The notes beneath the pieces are model-generated. The model made no database searches. It had not been told where the DNA came from and saw only the letters and a list, made by a program, of their open reading frames with translations. The position numbers and the translations under genes are program-made. Shown piece after piece: positions 1 through 6,237 of a stretch of 11,442 nt of DNA; position 1 is the stretch's first letter, and each line of letters starts with the position of its first letter. Source of the DNA: a bacterium (lineage in GTDB: Bacteria > Bacillota_I > Bacilli_A > RFN20 > CAG-826); the NCBI GenBank assembly GCA_004561785.1, contig SFUB01000040.1, positions 1 through 11,442 on the forward strand, written 5' to 3'.

Positions 1-777
1 AGAAAGGGAAGCGCGGAACTTTGAAGAGAGAAAGGCTTCGATGAGCTCTTGCCTGCCTGTTTTTTCGGCGAAATCCTTCATGAAGGCGAAACTCTCTAAG
101 TGCTGCCTGGCCCTTTTTGGGTTCTTGCTTTTCGTGAAGGAAGCAGCATTCTCCTTGGAGTAGTGGTAAAGCGGATCCTTAAGGAAAACCACTTTGGAGC
201 ATTTTGAAAAAGCCATGAAGCAGAACGGCATATCCTCGAAGGACAGATTCTCAGGCAAAGCCACTTTGGGATCGCCTAAGAGAATCTCCCTTTTGAAGAG
301 CTTCGACCAAACGAATCCCCTCACGGAGGTGTCTTTGAGCAAAGCCCGGACCGATTCGGCTCCGGATAGCACCTTTTCAGGTCCTCGGAAGGGATAGGCG
401 AATTTCTTGTCTTTCTTATGAATATAGAAAGAGCAATCGCATGCGTCCGCCTTTTCTTTTTCCATCGCAGAGATCATTTTGCTTAAGAAAGTAGACTCAA
501 GGAAATCGTCCGCGTCCACGAAGCCGATGCAAGACCCAAGGCAGCGTTCAATCCCAAGGGTCCTGCTGCCGACGATGCCAAGGCGCCTCGGGTTCACGAT
601 CACCTTGATTTCCTCGCTTTGCACCGACCGAAGATAGGATTCCGTCTCATCCTTGCCGCGGTCCACGACGAATAGGAGCTCCTTGGTCCCTTGGAAATCC
701 TGATTCTTGAACGAAGAAATGAGCCTAGGCAAAGAGGAGAGGGAGTTGTAACAAGGGCAAATCAGAGACACATCCAT
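1..777 (-). CDS. Glycosyltransferase family 2 (GT-A fold), 3' end cut off by window
   Basis: Probable family 2 glycosyltransferase that moves a sugar from a nucleotide-sugar donor onto a surface polysaccharide or glycolipid; donor and acceptor cannot be read from the sequence. I translated the minus strand from the ATG at 777-775: 259 codons stay open to base 1, so the C-terminus lies outside the window. The protein begins MDVSLICPCYNSLSSLPRLI, the usual GT2 first strand and helix. The metal/nucleotide-binding motif is DADD at residues 88-91. A GFVWSKLFKRE stretch at about 154-164 and FEDMPF at 180-185 match the acceptor-side region and catalytic-base acidic pair of EpsJ/CpsI-like enzymes. 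It lies 77 bases beyond BI-1, after a strong terminator, so it is probably a separate transcription unit. There is no Shine-Dalgarno sequence before the start. Family assignment is firm; the substrate is unknown. Confidence 0.88.
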   Translation of the reverse strand, partial: MDVSLICPCYNSLSSLPRLISSFKNQDFQGTKELLFVVDRGKDETESYLRSVQSEEIKVIVNPRRLGIVGSRTLGIERCLGSCIGFVDADDFLESTFLSKMISAMEKEKADACDCSFYIHKKDKKFAYPFRGPEKVLSGAESVRALLKDTSVRGFVWSKLFKREILLGDPKVALPENLSFEDMPFCFMAFSKCSKVVFLKDPLYHYSKENAASFTKSKNPKRARQHLESFAFMKDFAEKTGRQELIEAFLSSKFRASLS

Positions 778-829
778 GTTGGCTTCATTATAAAGGAAGA
801 AAGAGGATGGAAAAAGAAAAGGCGGACGC
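443..829. repeat. Perfect 24-base inverted repeat pair (443-466 and 806-829)
   Basis: Bases 443-466 (plus strand, GCGTCCGCC then TTTTCTTTTT then CCATC) are the exact reverse complement of bases 806-829. The right copy is the 5' half and T-tract of the BI-1 terminator as written on the plus strand. The left copy lies inside the glycosyltransferase coding region, codons 105-112 (MEKEKADA). The 339 bases between the copies hold the glycosyltransferase promoter, start codon and first ~104 codons. The match ends sharply at both sides. Confidence 0.9.
787..792 (-). promoter_or_regulatory. -10 box of glycosyltransferase gene, possibly leaderless
   Basis: A perfect TATAAT on the minus strand ends 9 bases before the glycosyltransferase ATG. 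A -35 at 17-18 bases spacing would fall in the T-rich tail of the BI-1 terminator (TTTTTC), a weak match. If this box is used, transcription would start only about 2-3 bases before the ATG, giving an essentially leaderless mRNA, which fits the missing Shine-Dalgarno sequence. Confidence 0.5.
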
Positions 830-842
830 CGCAGCGTCCGCC
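811..842 (-). terminator. Intrinsic terminator of the pgk-tpiA-BI-1 operon
   Basis: On the minus strand a perfect 9-bp stem (GGCGGACGC / GCGTCCGCC, bases 821-842) with a 4-base loop is followed by TTTTCTTTTT (811-820). It begins 13 bases past the BI-1 stop codon. The 3' arm and T-tract form part of a 24-base sequence repeated in inverted orientation inside the glycosyltransferase gene. Confidence 0.93.
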
Positions 843-854
843 TTCCCTGCGGAT

Positions 855-1634
855 TCAGTTGTTTTTATTGTCCTTCGCAGAAGCCAGGATCAAGAGCACC
901 CGAACCAGAATCACCACAAAGTCGCAATACATCGAATACGCGCAGAAGAGAGCGAGGTTCTTCATCCCGTCCCCTTTGGCGATGAGCTGTTTGATGTTGT
1001 AGGCGTCGATCGAGACCGAGAAGATGGCCAGAATCATTATGGCCCCGGAGACGGTCATGTCGTAGACATACATGCTCCAAGGATTGCCCGTGATGAGGAT
1101 CGTGAGGCCCCAAAGCCCCGCGAAGCCAAACGCGAGCATCGCGATCATGCTGAGAATCATCGCGAAGAGGTTCAGATTGGCTTTGGAGAAATAGCCGATC
1201 AGGAACATCACGAGGAAGACCATCGAGGTGATCCCGAAGGCGTTCGCCACGGTTAAGAAGTCGATTCCCGCCAAAAGGAAGGACGAGAGGCAGATGCCCA
1301 TGAGGACGGAGAAGAGAATGTAGGGCACCCACGCCGAACGTTTGTTCTTGGCGATCACGAGGTTGACGATGAATCCATCCACCAAAACCCCGATGATGGA
1401 GATCACGGAAACCACCGAATAGGCGACAAAGGCCGTGTCCGCGTCGAGCGCCATCCAATAGACGAAGCCAACGCTAACCAGAAAAGCGGTCGCCGCGGAG
1501 ATGAAGAGGCCCAAAGCCATGTAGCCGAAGCATTTGGCCAAGGTCTTCTTAGTGTCGATAACTCCCTTTGGCTCCGAGAAGGAGGGCTGGACGGGGCCGT
1601 TGGCCCCTCCTTGGGGATAGGAAGCGTAAGCCAT
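855..1634 (-). CDS. Bax inhibitor-1 / YetJ-YccA family membrane protein
   Basis: Integral membrane protein of the Bax inhibitor-1 (TMBIM, UPF0005) family, 259 residues. Bacterial members such as B. subtilis YetJ are pH-sensitive calcium leak channels; others (E. coli YccA) interact with the FtsH protease. Which role applies here is not decidable. After a polar, Gly/Pro-rich N-terminal tail of about 28 residues come about seven hydrophobic segments (roughly 33-55, 65-93, 103-122, 129-149, 154-183, 195-213, 227-252). The paired acidic residues of the family's di-aspartyl pH sensor appear as D210 in SIDAYNIKQL and D238 in YCDFVVILVRVL. The start ATG shares one base with the tpiA stop (TAATG), so translation is probably coupled and the gene belongs to the pgk-tpiA operon. 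A strong terminator follows. Family call is confident. Confidence 0.9.
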   Translation of the reverse strand: MAYASYPQGGANGPVQPSFSEPKGVIDTKKTLAKCFGYMALGLFISAATAFLVSVGFVYWMALDADTAFVAYSVVSVISIIGVLVDGFIVNLVIAKNKRSAWVPYILFSVLMGICLSSFLLAGIDFLTVANAFGITSMVFLVMFLIGYFSKANLNLFAMILSMIAMLAFGFAGLWGLTILITGNPWSMYVYDMTVSGAIMILAIFSVSIDAYNIKQLIAKGDGMKNLALFCAYSMYCDFVVILVRVLLILASAKDNKNN

Positions 1635-2395
1635 TACTTGACCAAATTCTCGATGAGGCCGCGGTAGGAATCAAGCGCCAAGGAAGCGCCGCCCACCAAA
1701 GCGCCATCGATGTCCTTTTCGGACATGTATTCGGCGATATTGTTGGGTTTGACCGAGCCGCCATAAAGGATGCGAATCTCTTCGGCGGCTTCCCCGAAGA
1801 GGGCCTTCAAGACGGAGCGGATGCTCGCGATGGTGTCTTCGGCGATTTCCTTGGTGGCGTTTTTGCCGGTTCCGATGGCCCAGATTGGCTCATAGGCGAC
1901 GACCACCTTCTTCGCTTCTTCGGCGGTGAGTCCGGCGAAGCCTTCTTCGATCTGTTTTTTCACGAAGGATTTGGTCTCGCCCGCTTCGAAGGTCTCGAGG
2001 GTCTCTCCACAGCAATAGACCGGGGTCATGGAGGCGGCGAGCAAAGCCTTGATCTTGGCGTTGCAGGCAACGGAGGTCTCGCCGTTGTAGGTGCGGCGCT
2101 CGGAATGGCCGAGGATGACCCAGTTGATGCCGATTTCTTTGAGCATCGGAATCGAGATCTCGCCGGTGTAAGCGCCATGATCGTGCTCATTGCAGTTCTG
2201 GGCCGCAATGATGAGGTCTTTGGGGGCGTTCTCAACGACGGTCTGCAGGCAGACGAAGGTCGGGGCGACCCCGACGTCGATCCCGTTATCCACGGCGAAG
2301 CGGATCATGTCTCCACATCCGAGGGCGAATTCCTTCGCCTCGGAGGGGGTCTTGTTCATCTTCCAGTTGCCGAGAAGGAGCTTTTTCCTAGCCAT
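1634..2395 (-). CDS. tpiA: Triosephosphate isomerase
   Basis: Interconverts dihydroxyacetone phosphate and glyceraldehyde 3-phosphate in cytosolic glycolysis and gluconeogenesis. It is 253 residues, the normal length for this (beta/alpha)8 barrel. The N-terminal LLLGNWKMNK places the substrate-binding N10 and K12. GHSERR carries the electrophilic H97, AYEPIWAIGTGK carries the catalytic base E169 and the start of flexible loop 6, and YGGSVKPNN (211-219) is the phosphate-binding loop. All key residues are present. It begins 2 bases after the pgk stop, with a GGAGGG ribosome binding site inside the end of pgk, and its stop overlaps the BI-1 start. It is the middle gene of pgk-tpiA-BI-1. Confidence 0.98.
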   Translation of the reverse strand: MARKKLLLGNWKMNKTPSEAKEFALGCGDMIRFAVDNGIDVGVAPTFVCLQTVVENAPKDLIIAAQNCNEHDHGAYTGEISIPMLKEIGINWVILGHSERRTYNGETSVACNAKIKALLAASMTPVYCCGETLETFEAGETKSFVKKQIEEGFAGLTAEEAKKVVVAYEPIWAIGTGKNATKEIAEDTIASIRSVLKALFGEAAEEIRILYGGSVKPNNIAEYMSEKDIDGALVGGASLALDSYRGLIENLVK

Positions 2396-2397
2396 GG

Positions 2398-3684
2398 TTA
2401 TTTGCCCTCCGCGATGACGTCGATTCCAGGGAGGTGGCCATCGTACTGAATGAGTTCCAAAGAGGCTCCTCCACCGGTGGAGATGTGGGAGAATTTGTCG
2501 GTGTATCCGAAGATTTTCGCAGCGGCCGCGGAATCCCCGCCGCCGATGACGGTGAAGGCACCCTCTCCGGTGGCTTCCGCGACGGCTTCGCAGACGGCTT
2601 TGGTGCCGGCCTGGAGAGCGGGATTCTCGAACACGCCCATCGGGCCGTTCCAGAAGATGGTCTTGGCGCCTTCGATCTCTTTCTTGTAGAGTTCGCGGGT
2701 CTTGGGGCCGATGTCGGCGCCTTCATATCCCGCGGGGATGTCGGTTTCGGCTCCGTCGATGATCTTCACATCCTCAGGGGCTTTGGAAAGATCATCGAAA
2801 TCGAGGCCCTTGACGACGACGGTGTCGACCGAGAGCATGATCTTGCCGGTCTCATAGCATTTCCTGGCGTAATCGAGCTGATCGTCTTCGCAGATGGAGC
2901 AGCCTACGTCGGTGCCGAAGATGGCCTTCTTGAAGGTGTAGGTCATGCCGCCGCCGATGAGGATCTTGTCGCACTTCTTGAGAAGGGAGTCGATGACCTC
3001 GATCTTAGAGGAAACCTTCGAACCGCCGAGGATGGCGATATAGGGACGCTCATCTTCCTTGGGGGAGACGCAGCGGCCGAGGTTTTTGATTTCCTTTTCC
3101 ATTAGATAGCCGACCGCGGTGGGTTTGCCTTCTTTGGCAAGGATCGCGGGGACGCCATAGGTAGAGGCGTGGGCGCGGTGGGCGGAGCCAAAGGCGTCCA
3201 TGACGAAGGCGTCGACGTTCTTGGCCCAATCTTCGGCGAGTTCGGCGGAATTGGCTTCCTCGCCCGCTTCGTAACGGGTGTTCTGGACGAGCAGGACTTC
3301 CCCGTCTTCCAAAGCGGCGATGGCGGCGGCGAGCTCTTCGCCGTGGGTGGCTTTGCAGAAGGAGACTTTGACGTCATGGCCAAGGGCGGCATCGAGCTTT
3401 TCCTTCAAGGGCTTGAGGGCGATGGAGAGGTCGTTTTTCTTCATCTGCTTCTCGATGTCTTCCATCGTGGCCTTGCCTTTTTTGATGTCTTTCCATTTGA
3501 CCTTTCCAAGATGGGACATCAGGACAACCCGGGCTCCTTCTTTAAGCAGCTGGGCAATGGTCGGGATAGCGGCGCTGATACGGTTATCATCGCTGATCGC
3601 CTCTCCTTTGTGAGGGACGTTGAAATCGACGCGGACGAGGACTTTTTTGCCATTCAGTCCTTTCAAATCTTCAACTGTAAGCAT
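2398..3684 (-). CDS. pgk: Phosphoglycerate kinase
   Basis: Transfers phosphate from 1,3-bisphosphoglycerate to ADP, the first ATP-yielding step of lower glycolysis. An upstream in-frame ATG at 3708 exists, but I chose the ATG at 3684-3682 because AAAGGAG stands 7 bases before it and MLTVEDLKGLNGKKVLVRVD matches the usual N-terminus. That gives 428 residues. Motifs: RVDFNVP (18-24), MSHLG (56-60), GGSKVSSK (220-227) at the hinge, WNGPMGVFE (345-353), GGGDS (381-385) and TGGGASLEL (403-411). It is about 30 residues longer than typical bacterial enzymes, largely through a lysine-rich stretch at residues 61-87 between the MSHLG motif and the next conserved helix. First gene of pgk-tpiA-BI-1, preceded by a palindrome-bearing promoter region. 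Confidence 0.98.
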   Translation of the reverse strand: MLTVEDLKGLNGKKVLVRVDFNVPHKGEAISDDNRISAAIPTIAQLLKEGARVVLMSHLGKVKWKDIKKGKATMEDIEKQMKKNDLSIALKPLKEKLDAALGHDVKVSFCKATHGEELAAAIAALEDGEVLLVQNTRYEAGEEANSAELAEDWAKNVDAFVMDAFGSAHRAHASTYGVPAILAKEGKPTAVGYLMEKEIKNLGRCVSPKEDERPYIAILGGSKVSSKIEVIDSLLKKCDKILIGGGMTYTFKKAIFGTDVGCSICEDDQLDYARKCYETGKIMLSVDTVVVKGLDFDDLSKAPEDVKIIDGAETDIPAGYEGADIGPKTRELYKKEIEGAKTIFWNGPMGVFENPALQAGTKAVCEAVAEATGEGAFTVIGGGDSAAAAKIFGYTDKFSHISTGGGASLELIQYDGHLPGIDVIAEGK

Positions 3685-3691
3685 CTTTGAA

Positions 3692-3698
3692 CTCCTTT
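3692..3698 (-). promoter_or_regulatory. Ribosome binding site deciding the pgk start
   Basis: AAAGGAG lies 7 bases before the ATG at 3684. The upstream in-frame ATG at 3708 has no comparable site, so the shorter protein is preferred. Confidence 0.85.
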
Positions 3699-3715
3699 GC
3701 TTATGCAATCATTCT

Positions 3716-3733
3716 AGCACCCTTAAGGGTGCT
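3716..3733. promoter_or_regulatory. 18-base perfect palindrome, likely operator at the pgk promoter
   Basis: AGCACCCTTAAGGGTGCT is a perfect palindrome 32 bases before the pgk start. It sits just downstream of a candidate -10 (TATCAT, 3739-3744) and overlaps an alternative extended -10 (TGCTAGAAT, 3711-3719). Such placement over the transcription start is typical of a repressor operator. It is not CIRCE, since the 9-base spacer is absent, and it has no T-tract, so it is not a terminator. The regulator is unknown. Confidence 0.6.
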
Positions 3734-3738
3734 CGCTA

Positions 3739-3767
3739 ATGATAGCATGGTTCTAATATTCCCAAAA
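3739..3767 (-). promoter_or_regulatory. Candidate promoter of the pgk-tpiA-BI-1 operon
   Basis: The -10 candidate is TATCAT (3739-3744), with a weak -35 TTTTGG at 17 bases spacing (3762-3767) or TTGTTT at 20 bases. Because gap ends in its own terminator, pgk needs a separate promoter in this 146-base interval. An extended -10 TGCTAGAAT at 3711-3719 is an alternative; I cannot choose between them. Confidence 0.4.
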
Positions 3768-3789
3768 CAATTACCGGTTTCCCAATAAC

Positions 3790-3813
3790 AAAAAGCTCCC
3801 CGGGGAGGGGAGC
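3790..3813 (-). terminator. Intrinsic terminator of gap
   Basis: On the minus strand GCTCCCC / GGGGAGC form a 7-bp GC-rich stem (3795-3813) with a 5-base loop, followed by TTTTT (3790-3794). It begins 17 bases after the gap stop codon and separates gap from pgk. Confidence 0.9.
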
Positions 3814-3830
3814 CTTGTTTTCGGTTTGGA

Positions 3831-4874
3831 TTACTTCGCGCCGAGGACTTCGCCGTAGTGCTGCGCCAAACGCATCATCTGGCAGGTGAAGGAGTATTCG
3901 TTGTCGTACCAAGAGGCGACTTTGACGAAGACTTTGTCTTCCGCGGGGATGAGCATGGTGAGGGTGGCGTCGAAGATGGAGCCTTCGGTCCTGCCGAGGA
4001 TGTCGGAGGAGACGATTTCTTCATCGTTATACGCGAGGACGCCTTTGAGTTCGCCTTCGGAGGCTTTCTTCAAAGCGGCGTTGATCTCTTCGACGGTGGC
4101 TTCCTTCTTGAGAAGGAGGGTGCAGTCGCAGATGGACCCATCGGTGACCGGGACGCGGATGGCGTTGCCGTTGAGCTTGCCGTTGAGTTCAGGGATGACT
4201 TTGCCGACGGCCTTGGCGGCGCCAGTGGTGGTCGGAACGATGTTGGCGGCACCCGCGCGGGAACGGCGGATGTTCTTGCCGGCGAGGTCGAGGATGCGCT
4301 GATCGTTGGTGTAGGCGTGGACGGTGGTCATGGTGCCGCCGACGACGCCGAAGGAGTCGTTGAGGACTTTCATCATCGGAGCCAAGCAGTTGGTCGTGCA
4401 AGAAGCGCCGGAGATGATGGTCTGGTCGGCGGTGAGCTTATCGCTGTTGACGCCGAAGACATAGGTCGGGATGTCTTTGGAGGAAGAAGGGGCGGAGATG
4501 ATGACGCCTTTAGCGCCGTTTTCCATGTGGACGTCGCCGTCTTCGTGGCTCTTCAAGCGGCCGGTGCACTCCAAGACGATGTCGACCCCGAAATCCTTCC
4601 AGTGGAGGTCGTGGGGATCTTTCTGGCCGAGGACGGGGATCTTGTGGCCGTCGAAGATGATGTTGGTCTCGTCGGCGGAGATGAGGTCCTTGTTCCAGGT
4701 GCGGTGAGTGGTGTCGTACTTGAGAAGATAAGCGAGGGTCGGGGCATCGACGAGGTCGTTGATCGCGACGACTTCGAAGATTTCTTTTCCGGCTTCCTTG
4801 TTCATTTCATAGGCGCGGCGGAACGCGAGGCGGCCGATGCGGCCAAACCCGTTGATTGCAAGTTTGATGGACAT
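3831..4874 (-). CDS. gap: Glyceraldehyde-3-phosphate dehydrogenase, NAD-type
   Basis: Oxidises and phosphorylates glyceraldehyde 3-phosphate to 1,3-bisphosphoglycerate, reducing NAD+, in the cytosol. It has 347 residues, slightly above the usual 330-340. The Rossmann motif INGFGRIGR is at 7-15. D40 in the AIND segment suits NAD rather than NADP. The catalytic cysteine is C159 in SGASCTTNC, with the partner H186 in VHAYTNDQ. RAGAANIVPTTTGAAKAVG (207-225) and SWYDNEYS (321-328) are canonical. The segment SICDCTLLL at about 247-255 departs from the usual VVDLT pattern. A near-consensus promoter and AGGAGG lie upstream and a terminator follows, so it is probably mainly monocistronic and highly expressed, with possible read-through from whiA and the XRE gene. 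This is the glycolytic (gapA) type. Confidence 0.97.
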   Translation of the reverse strand: MSIKLAINGFGRIGRLAFRRAYEMNKEAGKEIFEVVAINDLVDAPTLAYLLKYDTTHRTWNKDLISADETNIIFDGHKIPVLGQKDPHDLHWKDFGVDIVLECTGRLKSHEDGDVHMENGAKGVIISAPSSSKDIPTYVFGVNSDKLTADQTIISGASCTTNCLAPMMKVLNDSFGVVGGTMTTVHAYTNDQRILDLAGKNIRRSRAGAANIVPTTTGAAKAVGKVIPELNGKLNGNAIRVPVTDGSICDCTLLLKKEATVEEINAALKKASEGELKGVLAYNDEEIVSSDILGRTEGSIFDATLTMLIPAEDKVFVKVASWYDNEYSFTCQMMRLAQHYGEVLGAK

Positions 4875-4886
4875 GTTTTCTAAGGT

Positions 4887-4892
4887 CCTCCT
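4887..4892 (-). promoter_or_regulatory. Ribosome binding site of gap
   Basis: A perfect AGGAGG (within AAAAGGAGGACC) stands 12 bases before the gap ATG. The spacing is slightly long, but this is the only candidate for the conserved N-terminus MSIKLAINGFGRIGR. Confidence 0.8.
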
Positions 4893-4909
4893 TTTGAAAC
4901 TGCGGGGTT

Positions 4910-4938
4910 ATTATACAAAGCCTCGCGCGCGGTTGCAA
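4910..4938 (-). promoter_or_regulatory. Strong sigma-A type promoter of gap
   Basis: The minus strand shows -35 TTGCAA (4933-4938), a 17-base spacer and -10 TATAAT (4910-4915). The predicted transcript start leaves a leader of about 28 bases containing AGGAGG. The promoter lies entirely between the XRE stop and the gap start, giving gap its own expression. Confidence 0.85.
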
Positions 4939-4978
4939 AGCAAGCGGAGCCAAGAAAAATCGGCATTTCGGGAAAAAA

Positions 4979-5239
4979 TCACCGAAGGAGATCTTCCAGG
5001 GGGACGATCCCCTGAAAAAGTGTCTCCAAAGAGGCTCCCAAGCCGGAGGCAATCCGCTGCAAAAGGAGGATGCTTGGGTTCCTTCTGCCGTTTTCTAAAT
5101 CACTCAGATAGTTCTTGCTGACCCCGCAGGATAAGGAAAGGTCCAGCTGGGAGAGCCCTTTCTTCTTTCTGAGGAAGGATATTCTCATGCCCAATTGGCC
5201 TAGCAAGGAAAGCTGGTCAGCGCCCGTTTTTTTCTTCAT
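4979..5239 (-). CDS. Small XRE-family helix-turn-helix regulator
   Basis: An 86-residue protein made almost entirely of a Cro/C1-type (XRE) DNA-binding domain. The first helix is LGMRISFLRKKKGLS (16-30). The turn and recognition helix lie in QLDLSLSCGVSKNYLSDLEN (31-50), followed by GRRNPSILLLQRIASGLGAS and the typical ending LETLF. There is no second domain for ligand sensing, so the effector, if any, is unclear. The ATG overlaps the end of whiA by 23 bases in another frame, suggesting translational coupling; AGGAA inside whiA may serve as its ribosome binding site. The next gene downstream is gap, the position held by CggR in Bacillus. No terminator separates it from gap. Fold assignment is firm; the target is unknown, with gap, pgk or autoregulation all possible. 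Confidence 0.88.
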   Translation of the reverse strand: MKKKTGADQLSLLGQLGMRISFLRKKKGLSQLDLSLSCGVSKNYLSDLENGRRNPSILLLQRIASGLGASLETLFQGIVPLEDLLR

Positions 5240-6188
5240 TTCTCTTCAGTTCCTGTTCGTACTCGGAAAGGAGGCTCCGGAACAAGTGGTTCACGTTGGA
5301 TTTGCTGACCGAGGAAGCCAACCGCTCCGAGAGCATCTCCCGCAACTCGTCAAGGCTTGCGTCTCGGTGTTCCAAGCGCAGCTCCATAAGAGCCTTCTTC
5401 TTAGGATTGTCGAAGTGGGCCCAGCCATCCTTGGATAGGAAATACTCAATCGCTTTGGCTTGCCTTTCGGAGGCTTTTAGGGTCTTAGACATGTTGGCCC
5501 CATCTAAATTGCTCAGGCGGTTGCCGATGTTGGCAAAATCCCTATCCACGCGCACGTTCTCGAATTTCAGGCAGCTTTCCTGGGCCCCGATCAGGGCGAG
5601 GAAATCCGAAATCTGATCGCTTCGTTTCAGATAAACGACGAACTGGCTTCTTCTTTTTGTGACTTTGGAGGTGAAATTATGGGAAAAGACGCGATTGAGC
5701 AAGTGGGCGATCCAATTGGCGTAGGTTTGGTCGCTGAAGGCGATTTCGAGATGGTAGTTGCTGCTGGAGGGGTCGTTGACCGATCCGGCGGCCAGGAACG
5801 CGCCCGCTAGATAGGCGGCGGCCTGTTCGGCGGTGGACGTCAGATCTTTAGGCAGGCGTCCGGAGAGGAAATCGACCTGCAGATCCGAGAGGATATATTC
5901 CGCCTCGGGGACGAGGCAATGGAACTTGACCCTTTTCCGGAATCCGATCCCTTTGGTGTAGGCGAAGCGGGGGCTCACCCCGTAAACCTGACGGAAGGAC
6001 AAATAAAGGAACTTCGCAACATTGGCCCTCTCAGTCGAAAGATCAAGTTCCTCTTGCCCGCCCGAGATATGGATTTCCCCAGAAGTTTTGGCAAAAGAAG
6101 ACAACAGGCTGCGGATTGCGGTGTCTGGCAGGGGATGGCGGGCGATTTCTTCTTTGACCTCCCCCGCGAAGGAAAGGGTGTTCGGCAT
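5217..6188 (-). CDS. whiA: WhiA-family DNA-binding regulator
   Basis: WhiA combines a domain derived from LAGLIDADG homing endonucleases, without cleavage activity, and a C-terminal helix-turn-helix. It controls sporulation-linked division in Streptomyces and affects division and chromosome segregation in Bacillus. The 323 residues fit the family. Visible signatures are LSFAGEVKEEIARHPL at the N-terminus, AYLAGAFLAAGSVNDPSS (125-142), the NRLSNLDGANMSKTLKAS linker (223-240) and a C-terminal helix-turn-helix ending KSNVNHLFRSL (296-306). An in-frame extension to 6389 was rejected because it lacks WhiA similarity and crosses a terminator. The ATG at 6188 has AAGAGGA 9 bases before it. It is preceded by a terminator and a -10-like TATACT, so it starts a transcription unit with the XRE gene and perhaps gap. 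Its usual neighbours rapZ and yvcK are missing here. Confidence 0.95.
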   Translation of the reverse strand: MPNTLSFAGEVKEEIARHPLPDTAIRSLLSSFAKTSGEIHISGGQEELDLSTERANVAKFLYLSFRQVYGVSPRFAYTKGIGFRKRVKFHCLVPEAEYILSDLQVDFLSGRLPKDLTSTAEQAAAYLAGAFLAAGSVNDPSSSNYHLEIAFSDQTYANWIAHLLNRVFSHNFTSKVTKRRSQFVVYLKRSDQISDFLALIGAQESCLKFENVRVDRDFANIGNRLSNLDGANMSKTLKASERQAKAIEYFLSKDGWAHFDNPKKKALMELRLEHRDASLDELREMLSERLASSVSKSNVNHLFRSLLSEYEQELKRNEEKNGR

Positions 6189-6218
6189 GCTGTTCTGTCC
6201 TCTTAATGGGGTGACGTT

Positions 6219-6224
6219 AGTATA
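6219..6224 (-). promoter_or_regulatory. Candidate -10 box of whiA
   Basis: TATACT on the minus strand lies 30 bases before the whiA ATG and just past the upstream terminator. No good -35 is present at 16-18 bases, since that region is the terminator T-tract, so this is a weak call. Confidence 0.4.
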
Positions 6225-6237
6225 TCGCCTATTCACG

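Noticed and set aside
807..1256. 149-codon plus-strand frame beginning MEKEKADA with an AGAGG-like site before it
   Set aside because: It reads through the BI-1 terminator and then opposite BI-1. Its start resembles the glycosyltransferase only because of the inverted repeat, and the rest is charged low-complexity sequence.
1568..2449. 293-codon open frame on the plus strand opposite tpiA
   Set aside because: Antisense shadow of tpiA and the end of pgk; the composition is atypical for a protein and no motif is visible.
2434..3105. 223-codon open frame on the plus strand opposite pgk
   Set aside because: Shadow of pgk; Gly, Asp and Val rich, without recognisable domains.
3711..3740. CIRCE heat-shock operator at the pgk palindrome
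   Set aside because: The AGCAC/GTGCT halves recall CIRCE, but CIRCE has a 9-base spacer between TTAGCACTC and GAGTGCTAA, while this palindrome is continuous.
3858..4883. 341-codon open frame on the plus strand opposite gap
   Set aside because: It is the antisense shadow of gap, caused by its codon bias. The translation is low-complexity (Asp, Gly and Val rich) with no family motif, and gap has every catalytic residue.
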